A model generated the notes under the pieces. That model did not search any database. It worked only from the letters and a program-made list of their open reading frames with translations, and was not told the DNA's origin. A DNA stretch of 17,735 bases from Marinilabiliales bacterium (GTDB taxonomy: Bacteria; Bacteroidota; Bacteroidia; Bacteroidales; F082), in the NCBI GenBank assembly GCA_002869465.1, contig PKSW01000136.1:1-17735 (forward strand). Direction: 5' to 3'. Shown piece after piece: positions 1 to 7,019 of this stretch (position 1 is its first letter; every line of letters starts with the position of its first letter). Made by a program: the position numbers and the translations under genes.

Positions 1-1
1 A

Positions 2-148
2 CATTTCATTGAACATTTGAAAGACTTTTTCAGTTTTCAAAAACAAAACTATTATCCAACCATACGCATTAAAGTTCCTGTGAACGATTTACGCGAAATA
101 TACAGGGCGTTACCGACACATGCAAGGGTTGTTATCTATTATCTGTAA
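2..148 (+). CDS. C-terminal end of an unidentified protein (partial)
   Basis: An open frame runs from the window edge to a TAA at 146-148 and gives 48 residues, ending in REIYRALPTHARVVIYYL. The start lies outside the window. I do not recognise the family. The peptide is mixed, with charged and aromatic residues, no membrane segment and no repeat. The frame is short enough to be open by chance, but it ends just before a promoter-bearing gap and lies on the same strand as the next gene, which fits a real gene tail. Confidence 0.4.
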   Translation, partial: HFIEHLKDFFSFQKQNYYPTIRIKVPVNDLREIYRALPTHARVVIYYL

Positions 149-236
149 TCAATGAGCTAATGACAAAGCATTTTCTTATAAGTTTACACCCATTTCAAGA
201 CTTGCCTGCATCAGTAAATACATCATAATTTCAGTT

Positions 237-270
237 TTTGTCTGATGGTTGTGATTATGTAGTACCTTTG
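237..270 (+). promoter_or_regulatory. Bacteroidota-type promoter of the DEAD-box helicase
   Basis: TTTG at 237-240 and TACCTTTG at 263-270 are separated by 22 bases. This matches the phylum's consensus (TTTG, 17-23 bases, TAnnTTTG). The helicase ATG lies 18 bases beyond the -7 box, so the leader would be only about a dozen bases long. No Shine-Dalgarno sequence is visible. Confidence 0.6.
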
Positions 271-287
271 CGCCCTTATTTAGGTAT

Positions 288-1973
288 ATGAAATTTAATG
301 ACTTAGAACTGCACACAGATATTTTAAAAGCAGTTGACTCACTCGGGTTTAAAATCCCAACAGAAATACAAATCAAAGCCATTCCAGTTCTTCTTTCCGA
401 CACCAAAGACCTTGTAGGCCTGGCACAAACCGGAACCGGTAAAACGGCAGCCTATGGCTTACCATTGGTGCAGCATACTGATTTTAACAGCAAGGATACA
501 CAGGGCTTGGTGATCTGCCCTACCCGTGAACTTTGCATGCAGATCACAAAAGACCTGGAATCCTATTCAAAATTTCAGAACAATCCGGGAATCATTGCCG
601 TTTATGGTGGTGCCAGCATCGAAGACCAGATGCGAAAGATCAAAAGAGGTATGCAGATAGTGGTGGCCACTCCAGGCAGATTACTTGACCTCATAAAAAG
701 AAAAGCCATCAAACTGAGTACGGTGCAGCGTGTTATTTTAGATGAAGCTGATGAAATGCTGAATATGGGTTTTAAAGAAGACCTCGATGCCATTTTGCAA
801 CAAACACCCGAACATAAAAGGGTTTGGTTGTTTTCAGCCACCATGCCCAAAGAAGTACGCCGGATCGCCAATAATTATATGCACGATCCCCATGAAATCA
901 CCGTTGGCGTTCAAAACAGTTCAGCCATTAATATTGACCATCGTTATTATATGATGATGGAGCGCGATCGTTATTATGCACTAAAAAGAATACTCGATTA
1001 TTATCCGGCCATTTTCGGATTGATTTTCTGCAGAACCAGGAGGGAAACACAAGTAGTTTCAGAAAAACTGGAAAAAGACGGGTACAATGTAGTTCCGTTA
1101 CATGGCGATCTTTCCCAGATACAAAGGGATTCGGCCATGAAAAAGTTCAGGGAAAGAACGGCTAAAATACTTGTGGCAACTGACGTGGCCGCAAGAGGTT
1201 TGGATGTGGACGACATCACCCATGTAATTCATTATAACCTGCCTGATGATGTAGAAAACTATACGCACAGAAGCGGCCGAACAGCACGAGCCGGCAGATC
1301 CGGAATTTCAGCAGCGTTGATCAATACCCGGGAAATCCATAAAATCCGGCAAATTGAAAAATTAATCCAGGTAAAGATTGAATACCATCAAATTCCGGGT
1401 GCCGAGGAAATTGGAGAGCAGCAAATGTATGCTCTGATGGATAAGGTGATCAAAACCCCGGTTGATGAAGATGCCATTGAACGCTACTGGCCTGTGATCT
1501 ATAAAAAGCTCAAAGAGTTTACAGCTGAAGATATTGTAATGAAATTTATTTCAGCTGAGATTAATAAGTTCCTTGATTATTATAAGAATGCCGGCAACCT
1601 GAATGCAAAACAGGAAAAAGAGAGCAGAGGACGAGATAAGGACAGAAGAGGCCGCGACCAGGATCGCAGAAGCGGGAAACCCAACCGCAATATTGATGGG
1701 CCTAAAAAACGATTTTTTATCAACTTGGGCGACAAGCAAAATATGAACAAGGGGGCATTGGTGCGCCTTGTATGCACTGAAGCCGGAATTTCGAGCAACC
1801 ATGTGGGTCGCATCGAAATCCATCCTGGGTTCTCATTTTTTGAAGTGGATGCGAATGTAGCCGACAAAGTGTTAAAAAAAGTAGAAAGTGGCACCTATGA
1901 AGGTAAGAGTTTCAACGTAGAATTCTCACAGGATAGGGATGCCCCCCGAAAGAAAGGCAAAAAAAGAAGGTAA
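288..1973 (+). CDS. DEAD-box ATP-dependent RNA helicase with DbpA-type RNA-binding domain
   Basis: A 561-residue cytoplasmic RNA helicase that remodels structured RNA using ATP, probably in ribosome assembly, mRNA turnover or cold adaptation. All core motifs are visible: the Q motif around F3-Q28, AQTGTGKT at 46-53, PTREL near 78-82, TPGR near 128-131, DEAD at 152-155, SAT at 183-185, and HRSGRTARAGR at 327-337. Residues about 440-475 form a charged Arg/Asp/Gly-rich linker. Residues about 475-547 resemble the DbpA RNA-binding domain, and the tail is basic. In E. coli DbpA this domain binds 23S rRNA hairpin 92. Whether it does so here is inference. Length and architecture are usual for DeaD/CsdA-like helicases of Bacteroidota. 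The next gene encodes a cold-shock protein, which suggests a shared cold or RNA-chaperone role, although the 346-base gap implies separate promoters. Confidence 0.95.
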   Translation: MKFNDLELHTDILKAVDSLGFKIPTEIQIKAIPVLLSDTKDLVGLAQTGTGKTAAYGLPLVQHTDFNSKDTQGLVICPTRELCMQITKDLESYSKFQNNPGIIAVYGGASIEDQMRKIKRGMQIVVATPGRLLDLIKRKAIKLSTVQRVILDEADEMLNMGFKEDLDAILQQTPEHKRVWLFSATMPKEVRRIANNYMHDPHEITVGVQNSSAINIDHRYYMMMERDRYYALKRILDYYPAIFGLIFCRTRRETQVVSEKLEKDGYNVVPLHGDLSQIQRDSAMKKFRERTAKILVATDVAARGLDVDDITHVIHYNLPDDVENYTHRSGRTARAGRSGISAALINTREIHKIRQIEKLIQVKIEYHQIPGAEEIGEQQMYALMDKVIKTPVDEDAIERYWPVIYKKLKEFTAEDIVMKFISAEINKFLDYYKNAGNLNAKQEKESRGRDKDRRGRDQDRRSGKPNRNIDGPKKRFFINLGDKQNMNKGALVRLVCTEAGISSNHVGRIEIHPGFSFFEVDANVADKVLKKVESGTYEGKSFNVEFSQDRDAPRKKGKKRR

Positions 1974-2319
1974 TCATATAGGAATTTACCTGCCAAAGCT
2001 AACATTTCTTAACATGATTCGCGAAACTATTCGTGAGCAAAAAAGTCATTGATCGGCACATCCCTGAAAATAAAAGCCTACCTTTGCAAAATACAGGTTT
2101 GAAAAATTGCGCTTCTATTTACTAGTACAACACATTCTGTTAGTTCATTATGGCTCTCCTTTTAAAACCTATTTTAAGCTCTTTCATTTTTTAACAGCAA
2201 GATCATATAAAATAGCAAGCTTTAATTTTTGAGGTTTGTTGGTGTATGAAACAGAAATGAATATTTGCAAATGAATTGCGTTTGAAAAATTAAATTATTA
2301 ATTAAACTAAAAGTAATCT
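1974..2319 (+). promoter_or_regulatory. Long leader of the cold-shock gene, with -7 box and possible RNA structure
   Basis: This 346-base gap has no gene-sized frame. TACCTTTG at 2079-2086 is an exact TAnnTTTG -7 box, but the nearest upstream TTG (2049-2051) lies 27 bases away, farther than usual. If used, it gives a leader of roughly 225 bases, similar in style to the long 5' UTRs of cold-shock mRNAs. Within it AAACCT (2165-2170) can pair with AGGTTT (2232-2237), and AAGCT (2176-2180) with AGCTT (2218-2222). These form two nested helices around an A/T-rich loop. A 14-codon frame lies at 2150-2194. The last 40 bases before the start codon are very A/T-rich. Function as a temperature-responsive leader is inference. 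Confidence 0.4.
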
Positions 2320-2772
2320 ATGGGAAGATCACAAGAAACCTTCAACAAAAAAGAAGTAAGAAACAAAAAAGAGAAAAAAAGAAAAGAGAAAGAAAAAAAG
2401 CGGTTGGCCAGGAAAGAAAATGAAAAATCAGGCGACATGGATGACATGATTGCATATGTAGATGAAAACGGAATGCTGACCTCCACCCCACCCGACCCTG
2501 ACAAAAAGAAAAAAGTGAAGCTCGAAGATATCGAGATTGGCGTACCTACGCGCGCAGCAGAAGAAGAAATGGATCCGATCAGAAAAGGCACGGTTTCATT
2601 TTTTAATGACTCAAAAGGATTTGGATTTATCAGAGATTCGGAAACCAAGGAAAGCGTTTTCGTGCATGCAAACAACCTCTTGGAAGAAATTAAAGAGGGC
2701 AACCTCGTCAGCTTTGAAGTGGAAATGGGCCACAAAGGGCCTACTGCTGTTAAAGTGAAGATTATCAAATAA
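2320..2772 (+). CDS. Cold-shock domain protein with Lys-rich N-terminal extension
   Basis: A 150-residue protein whose last 65 residues form a cold-shock domain, the OB fold that binds single-stranded RNA or DNA. RNP1 is KGFGFI at 99-104 and RNP2 is VFVHA at 113-117. Residues 10-36 are almost entirely Lys, Arg and Glu, and 60-70 is another basic stretch, so the N-terminal half is probably disordered and adds non-specific nucleic-acid affinity. Plain CspA proteins are about 70 residues, so this is a double-length form, of a kind I have met in Bacteroidota. The probable role is an RNA chaperone that melts mRNA structure. The ATG at 2320 has no Shine-Dalgarno sequence. The helicase upstream is on the same strand but probably transcribed separately. 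Confidence 0.9.
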   Translation: MGRSQETFNKKEVRNKKEKKRKEKEKKRLARKENEKSGDMDDMIAYVDENGMLTSTPPDPDKKKKVKLEDIEIGVPTRAAEEEMDPIRKGTVSFFNDSKGFGFIRDSETKESVFVHANNLLEEIKEGNLVSFEVEMGHKGPTAVKVKIIK

Positions 2773-2797
2773 GTTACCTCCTGTAAACTTATTACTT

Positions 2798-4333
2798 TCA
2801 TTCCAACTCTTCACCCACATAATGAATAACAACCCTGTTGGTGATGCCACGTTTGGTTATCGGACTGCTGGCCACAACAATTAAAGGGTCACCATCTTCA
2901 ACAAGGTGGTTTTCCTTTAAAAATTTGTTCATAGCCGCCACAAATTTACTACCTGATTTGGGTTGTTTCATATACACGGGATAAATGCTATAAAGCAGCG
3001 ACATCTGACGGAGTCGTGTAATATTTTCTCCAAAGGCGATGATGGGCGCCTGCATCCGCTGCTGAGATAGAAACACAGTGCTGCCGCCCGAATGCATCCA
3101 GGTAATGATGAATTTAGCTTGGATATCCCGGGTCATCAGGTGAACGCCCCTGGCCATGGTAGCTTTGCGGTTCAACTTGCCTTCATACTTCATGAATTTT
3201 CCACGGGAAGCATATTCTGATTTAATATAGCTATTCGTCCTATCTGCAATACGACGCATCATTTTTACCGCTTCTACCGGATGTTTTCCAACTGCAGTTT
3301 CGCCTGAAAGCATCACTGCATCAGTTCCATCCATAATGGCGTTGGCAACATCCGAAACCTCGGCGCGGGTGGGCACCGCTTCCGTAATCATGCTTTGCAG
3401 CATCTGCGTAGCTACTATTACCGGTTTACCACGCTCACGGCACATCCGTATAATCTTTTTCTGAAGAATAGCAACTTCTGCCAGGTCCATTTCCACACCC
3501 AGATCGCCCCGAGCAACCATCACGGCATCCGTTTCTTCCAATATTTCTTCCAGGTTATCAATAGCTTGTGGTTTTTCTATCTTACTAATAATCGGTATAT
3601 AGGCATCATCTTCATAAGTAGTTGAAAAACCAAGGTCGCCACCCGTTACTTCAAGTCCTTTTGGACGCGCTCTCAGCTTCGTCATTTTGGCTTTCAATTC
3701 CCTGATGTCTTTTGCTTCCCGCACAAAACTTAGCGCCAAAAAATCAAAACTTTTTTTGGTTGCATATTCGATGCAGCGGTGATCTTTTTCAGTAAGTGAC
3801 GGAACAGACAACTCCGTGTCAGGCAGGTTGATCCCTTTGGCGGAAGTTAGCAGGTTGCCCTCAACCACCTCGCAAATTAGATGTGCTTTCTCACCCCGAC
3901 CTTTTCGACTCACACATTTCAATGCAATATTGCCATCGTCGAGCAAAACACGTTCACCTGGTTTTACTTCATCAATAAATGCAGGATAGGTAGTTGAAAA
4001 GATATTTTCGCCGTCTTTTCCACCAAGCACTTTATTTTTCACAAACCTGACTTCCTCGCCTTTCTTTAATAAGACCCCTTCGCTTATCACCTTACCAACC
4101 CTGATTTTAGGGCCTGATAAATCACCCAGGATAGCTACAAATGTTTTTGTCTTTTTCTCCGCTTTTCTGATATTGTCGATCATCTGATCAAAATCGTCAA
4201 AACTGCCATGCGAAAAGTTGATCCGGAAAACACGCACACCGGCTTCAATTAGTTTTCCGATGGCTGTTACATCATTCGTAGCAGGGCCCAAAGTGGCAAT
4301 TATTTTGGTCATTAAAAAATCAGCAGATGCCAT
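2798..4333 (-). CDS. pyk: Pyruvate kinase
   Basis: A 511-residue glycolytic enzyme that converts phosphoenolpyruvate and ADP to pyruvate and ATP. Visible signatures are RINFSHG (37-43), DLSGPKIRVG (71-80), the catalytic Lys and metal-ligand Glu in ISKIEKP (K251, E253), ARGDLGVE (274-281) and ATQMLQSM near 308. In the GPKIR segment, Lys76 and Leu72 stand where K+-dependent enzymes have Glu117 and Thr113 (rabbit muscle numbering). This points to a K+-independent, PykA-like enzyme (inference from known family behaviour). Residues about 216-246, between the FVREAKDI helix and the KIE strand, are longer than in the usual 470-480 residue enzymes. The ATG at 4333 is used. Met8 (4312) would start just before TKIIATLGP and is also possible. 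Downstream of recR on the same strand, with its own promoter-like box. Confidence 0.96.
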   Translation of the reverse strand: MASADFLMTKIIATLGPATNDVTAIGKLIEAGVRVFRINFSHGSFDDFDQMIDNIRKAEKKTKTFVAILGDLSGPKIRVGKVISEGVLLKKGEEVRFVKNKVLGGKDGENIFSTTYPAFIDEVKPGERVLLDDGNIALKCVSRKGRGEKAHLICEVVEGNLLTSAKGINLPDTELSVPSLTEKDHRCIEYATKKSFDFLALSFVREAKDIRELKAKMTKLRARPKGLEVTGGDLGFSTTYEDDAYIPIISKIEKPQAIDNLEEILEETDAVMVARGDLGVEMDLAEVAILQKKIIRMCRERGKPVIVATQMLQSMITEAVPTRAEVSDVANAIMDGTDAVMLSGETAVGKHPVEAVKMMRRIADRTNSYIKSEYASRGKFMKYEGKLNRKATMARGVHLMTRDIQAKFIITWMHSGGSTVFLSQQRMQAPIIAFGENITRLRQMSLLYSIYPVYMKQPKSGSKFVAAMNKFLKENHLVEDGDPLIVVASSPITKRGITNRVVIHYVGEELE

Positions 4334-4352
4334 ATTTGATATATTTAGTTCA

Positions 4353-4360
4353 CAAATATA
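4353..4360 (-). promoter_or_regulatory. Promoter -7 box upstream of pyruvate kinase
   Basis: Read on the minus strand this is TATATTTG, an exact match to the TAnnTTTG -7 element of Bacteroidota, 19 bases before the pyruvate kinase ATG. I see no clear TTG at the expected distance, so half of the promoter is missing. It suggests the kinase can be transcribed independently of recR. Confidence 0.45.
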
Positions 4361-4402
4361 CGGGTTGAAGTGGTTTTATTTCTACCTATTTAGATAAAGT
4401 AA

Positions 4403-5047
4403 TTAAGACCGTTTCATGGAATTTTCAAAAGGCAAACGGTTGAGAATGGATCGCCCGAGAGTAATTTCATCTGTGTATTCCAATTCGTCTCCCACAGCAA
4501 CACCCCTTGCAATGGTGGTCACATTTACACCGAACTCCTTTACCAGCCTGTAAATATAAAAACTGGTTGTATCGCCTTCAACTGTAGCGGGTAATGCCAG
4601 TATGATCTCATGGATATCCTCATGATGTATGCGACCAATCAGGTGCTTTATAAACAGGTCGTTTGGGCCAATGCCTTCGATGGGATTGATGATTCCTCCC
4701 AGCACATGATACAAGCCATTAAATTGAGCTGTATTTTCTATGGCCAGCACATCCCTTGTGTCTTCAACAACGCAAATGGTATTCTCATCCCGTTTATGAT
4801 TGGCACATATCTCGCAGGTATCAGCATCAGAAATATTGTTGCACTTCTTACAAAAAACAATTTCCTTACGCATTTTAATAATGGATGAGCCCAGATTTTC
4901 AGCAAATACTTCTTCTTCTTTTAAAATATGAAGTGCCAGACGAAGCGCTGTTTTTTTTCCGATACCCGGTAATCGCGATAATTCACCCACAGCCAACTCC
5001 AATAATTTCGATGAATATTCGTTCAATTTGTGTTGTTTTGAATTCAT
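4403..5047 (-). CDS. recR: Recombination mediator protein RecR
   Basis: A 214-residue DNA-repair protein that works with RecO and RecF to load RecA on gapped, SSB-coated DNA. Features in order: a helix-hairpin-helix (LSRLPGIGKKTALRLA, about 23-38), a four-Cys zinc finger (C66, C69, C78, C81), and a Toprim domain from about residue 90 (ICVVEDTRDV). The C-terminal signature GDELEYTDEITLGRS closes the protein. Length is normal for the family, usually near 200 residues. The ATG at 5047 leaves only 26 bases to the divergent MORN-protein gene. Pyruvate kinase follows 69 bases downstream on the same strand. Confidence 0.96.
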   Translation of the reverse strand: MNSKQHKLNEYSSKLLELAVGELSRLPGIGKKTALRLALHILKEEEVFAENLGSSIIKMRKEIVFCKKCNNISDADTCEICANHKRDENTICVVEDTRDVLAIENTAQFNGLYHVLGGIINPIEGIGPNDLFIKHLIGRIHHEDIHEIILALPATVEGDTTSFYIYRLVKEFGVNVTTIARGVAVGDELEYTDEITLGRSILNRLPFENSMKRS

Positions 5048-5066
5048 ACAAAAATAGATAAATTTG
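5037..5066 (+). promoter_or_regulatory. Promoter of the MORN-repeat protein gene
   Basis: TTTG at 5037-5040 and TAAATTTG at 5059-5066 are separated by 18 bases, a good Bacteroidota promoter. It overlaps the start of recR on the other strand. The -7 box ends 7 bases before the ATG at 5074, so the transcript would have almost no leader. Confidence 0.55.
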
Positions 5067-5073
5067 TAAGCAT

Positions 5074-5805
5074 ATGAAGCCTACTATTTTTCACCGTTTT
5101 TTACTGAGCAACCTGCTGATGTTTATATTCATAAACATATCCCTATCTCAAAATTTAACCGACCAACAAGGACGCAAACAGGGCAAATGGGTGAAGAATT
5201 ACAACTACGGTAGTATGCGTTATGAAGGCATGTTCTTAGATGACAAACCTGTTGGCGAATTCAAATATTACTATAAAGACGGCAGTTTGAAAGCTATCAC
5301 CAGATACAGTGCCTCAGGAGATTCAGCAGCGACGAAATCATTTCATAAAAATGGAAAAACCATGGCTGAAGGAATTTATTTTAAACAACAGAAGGAAGGA
5401 AAATGGTTGTATTACAGCGACTTAGACGAAGCGCTTATTTCTGAAGAGAATTATAAAAACGGCCAGTTACATGGAAAGCTAATCACCTTTTATCCCGAGT
5501 CAGGAAAACCGGCGGAAATACTTGAATACAGGGAGGGAAAACGTGAAGGCCCTTTACTCAAATTTTTTCCGGAAGGCAGCACGATGACCGAAGGTACCTA
5601 TGTGAATGACTCATTGGACGGGAAATTTACCCTATACTGGCCAGATGGTAAAATACAGGTAAGTGGTGCCTATGATCATGGCATGCAAAGCGGCGATTGG
5701 ACGTATTATGACGAAGAAGGCAATCCGGTTTCTGATGGAGATTTCAGGTTTGAGGTATTGGAAAACGACACCATTGAATTTGATTTCCCACCCAAGACAG
5801 ACTAA
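5074..5805 (+). CDS. Exported MORN/YwqK-type repeat protein
   Basis: A 243-residue protein with a signal peptide (hydrophobic residues 9-24, likely cut after SLS near residue 25). The mature part is a run of roughly six imperfect repeats of about 20-24 residues of the form G-x-W/F-x-Y-Y/F-x-x-[DE]-G-x-x-x-x-E-G-x-[FY]. Examples are GKWLYYSD, GKLITFYPESGKPAE, GPLLKFFPEG, GKFTLYWPDGKI and GDWTYYDEEG. This is the pattern of MORN repeats as found in proteins often annotated 'YwqK family antitoxin'. That label says little about function. The tail after residue 225 is acidic. No enzyme motif is visible, and a periplasmic or outer-surface binding or structural role is only a guess. Its stop codon overlaps that of the convergent HAD phosphatase. 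Confidence 0.85.
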   Translation: MKPTIFHRFLLSNLLMFIFINISLSQNLTDQQGRKQGKWVKNYNYGSMRYEGMFLDDKPVGEFKYYYKDGSLKAITRYSASGDSAATKSFHKNGKTMAEGIYFKQQKEGKWLYYSDLDEALISEENYKNGQLHGKLITFYPESGKPAEILEYREGKREGPLLKFFPEGSTMTEGTYVNDSLDGKFTLYWPDGKIQVSGAYDHGMQSGDWTYYDEEGNPVSDGDFRFEVLENDTIEFDFPPKTD

Positions 5806-6443
5806 TCCATATGATATTCCAGGATTTCACTCAATTGATTCAAAACATTTGGCGTTTTTTCCAATAACCTTTCATACGATTGATGTCCATTGGCCACCAG
5901 CACACATTCAATTCCCAATTCATCGGCCACCTCAAGATCGTGCAAACTATCGCCAATTAACAACATTTCCCCTCTTTTAAAAAGGATGGCATCCATCAAT
6001 TCTCTGCCAATTTCCAGTTTGCTGTTTGCATAATGATCGTTAATGCCTGTAATGATATCGAAATAGGGAAACACTCCTTTGTCTTTTAGGGAGGCTTCCA
6101 GGCTTTCATGTTCCATAGCCGATAACACTGCCTGGTAATAACCCCTGTTATTGAATTCGATCAGCACTTCTTTTACGCATTTAAACAGATCAGCCAAAGG
6201 CAGGTTCTTGTGATACAGGTTGATAAATTCCATAGCCGGAATTTCAAATGCTTCCCTATCAAGATCAATGCCGGCTTCCAGGTAATAATTTTTAACCGGA
6301 AAGGTGAAAATTTCACGGTATCGTTGTGCGTCTAATAGTTCAAGACCCCGCTTTTCAAGTACCTGGTTCATGCAGTCAACACATATATCCGTATCATTTA
6401 ATAAAGTTCCATTCCAGTCCCAGATAATCGCTTTCTTGTTCAT
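5802..6443 (-). CDS. HAD-family hydrolase, phosphoglycolate-phosphatase-like
   Basis: A 213-residue HAD-superfamily phosphatase, presumably cytoplasmic. Motif I is DWNGT (nucleophile D9), motif II is the Ser in VLSAM (S108), motif III is probably K142 in NSKLEIG, and motif IV is GDSLHD (164-169). A helical C1 cap lies between motifs I and II. The residue two after the nucleophile is Asn (N11) instead of the usual general-acid Asp, a variant I recall from some HAD phosphatases written DWNGT. Substrate is unknown; small sugar phosphates or phosphoglycolate are typical for the group. It starts 6 bases after the TPR lipoprotein gene on the same strand, so the two form an operon, and its stop overlaps the stop of the MORN gene. 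Confidence 0.88.
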   Translation of the reverse strand: MNKKAIIWDWNGTLLNDTDICVDCMNQVLEKRGLELLDAQRYREIFTFPVKNYYLEAGIDLDREAFEIPAMEFINLYHKNLPLADLFKCVKEVLIEFNNRGYYQAVLSAMEHESLEASLKDKGVFPYFDIITGINDHYANSKLEIGRELMDAILFKRGEMLLIGDSLHDLEVADELGIECVLVANGHQSYERLLEKTPNVLNQLSEILEYHMD

Positions 6444-6449
6444 CTACTG

Positions 6450-6854
6450 CTATTTACAAAAGCGCGTTTTGTCTTCCATATTATCTTTTCCCAGACTTTC
6501 AGCTATTTTCCAATCTTCGCAAGCACCTTCGTTATCTTTCAAATAAAACTTAATTTGTCCTCTGTTGGCGTATGCATCCGCATATTTCGGATGAATTTCT
6601 ATAGCCCGGTTATAATCTTCAATGGCAACTTTATAATTACGTAAAGAAGCATTCGCATTGGCTCGCTGATAATATGCCTCAAAATTATCCGGATTGTATT
6701 CAATGGCTTCTGTGTATATTTCTATAGCTTCATTAAATTTTGCGTAATGAGCCAGCAGAACTCCTTCTTCAACCAACCTGTCAGACTTCTCCGGATTTGG
6801 ACCGCACCCGGTGAAAAGTAACACTATAAAAAATGATATAAAAATATTTTTCAT
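6450..6854 (-). CDS. Small TPR lipoprotein
   Basis: The product from the ATG at 6854 is 134 residues. It begins with a lipoprotein signal, MKNIFISFF, a hydrophobic core and the lipobox LFTGC with Cys17 as the lipidated residue. Three tetratricopeptide repeats follow, with TPR-like cores AKFNEAIEIYTEAIEYNP, NYKVAIEDYNRAIEIHP and NEGACEDWKIAESLG, the last being the degenerate capping repeat. It is probably an envelope-anchored protein-interaction module; the partner is unknown. An in-frame ATG farther upstream (6926) would add 24 residues and bury the signal peptide, so I reject it; 6863 is a close alternative. The HAD phosphatase follows after 6 bases, indicating cotranscription. Confidence 0.88.
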   Translation of the reverse strand: MKNIFISFFIVLLFTGCGPNPEKSDRLVEEGVLLAHYAKFNEAIEIYTEAIEYNPDNFEAYYQRANANASLRNYKVAIEDYNRAIEIHPKYADAYANRGQIKFYLKDNEGACEDWKIAESLGKDNMEDKTRFCK

Positions 6855-6988
6855 AACTTTCATTTTAGTCGACGAATTTAAGGATAAAAATCTTTTTAAT
6901 AGAAGACACCCATGACAATTAAACATCCTGAATCATAATGGCAAAAGCAATAATTATTGTGTATCTTCGGTTTTAAATTCAATTTAAC

Positions 6989-7006
6989 ATGAATAAGCTT
7001 ATTTAA
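6989..7006 (+). other. Five-codon reading frame in the recQ leader
   Basis: ATG AAT AAG CTT ATT TAA encodes MNKLI and ends 13 bases before the TTG start of recQ, in a different frame. It is the only ATG near the recQ start. It may be chance, or a small upstream frame that couples or dampens recQ translation. There is no direct support for translation. Confidence 0.2.
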
Positions 7007-7019
7007 TAAACTATATCTG

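Noticed and set aside
2020..2035. Short hairpin CGCGAA-ACTA-TTCGTG after the helicase gene
   Set aside because: Only a six-pair stem with a G-U wobble, and no T-run follows on the plus strand, so it is not a convincing terminator.
2307..2801. Minus-strand frame of 164 residues opposite the cold-shock gene
   Set aside because: Ser/Phe-rich antisense shadow of the Lys/Glu-rich cold-shock protein; the plus-strand frame has the RNP1 and RNP2 motifs.
5049..5056. TATTTTTG on the minus strand just before the recR ATG
   Set aside because: It matches TAnnTTTG but lies one base from the start codon, so transcription would begin within the gene; no TTG is found at the right distance.
6855..6926. Upstream ATG at 6926 for the TPR lipoprotein
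   Set aside because: It would put 24 extra residues before the lipoprotein signal peptide and stop it from working as one.
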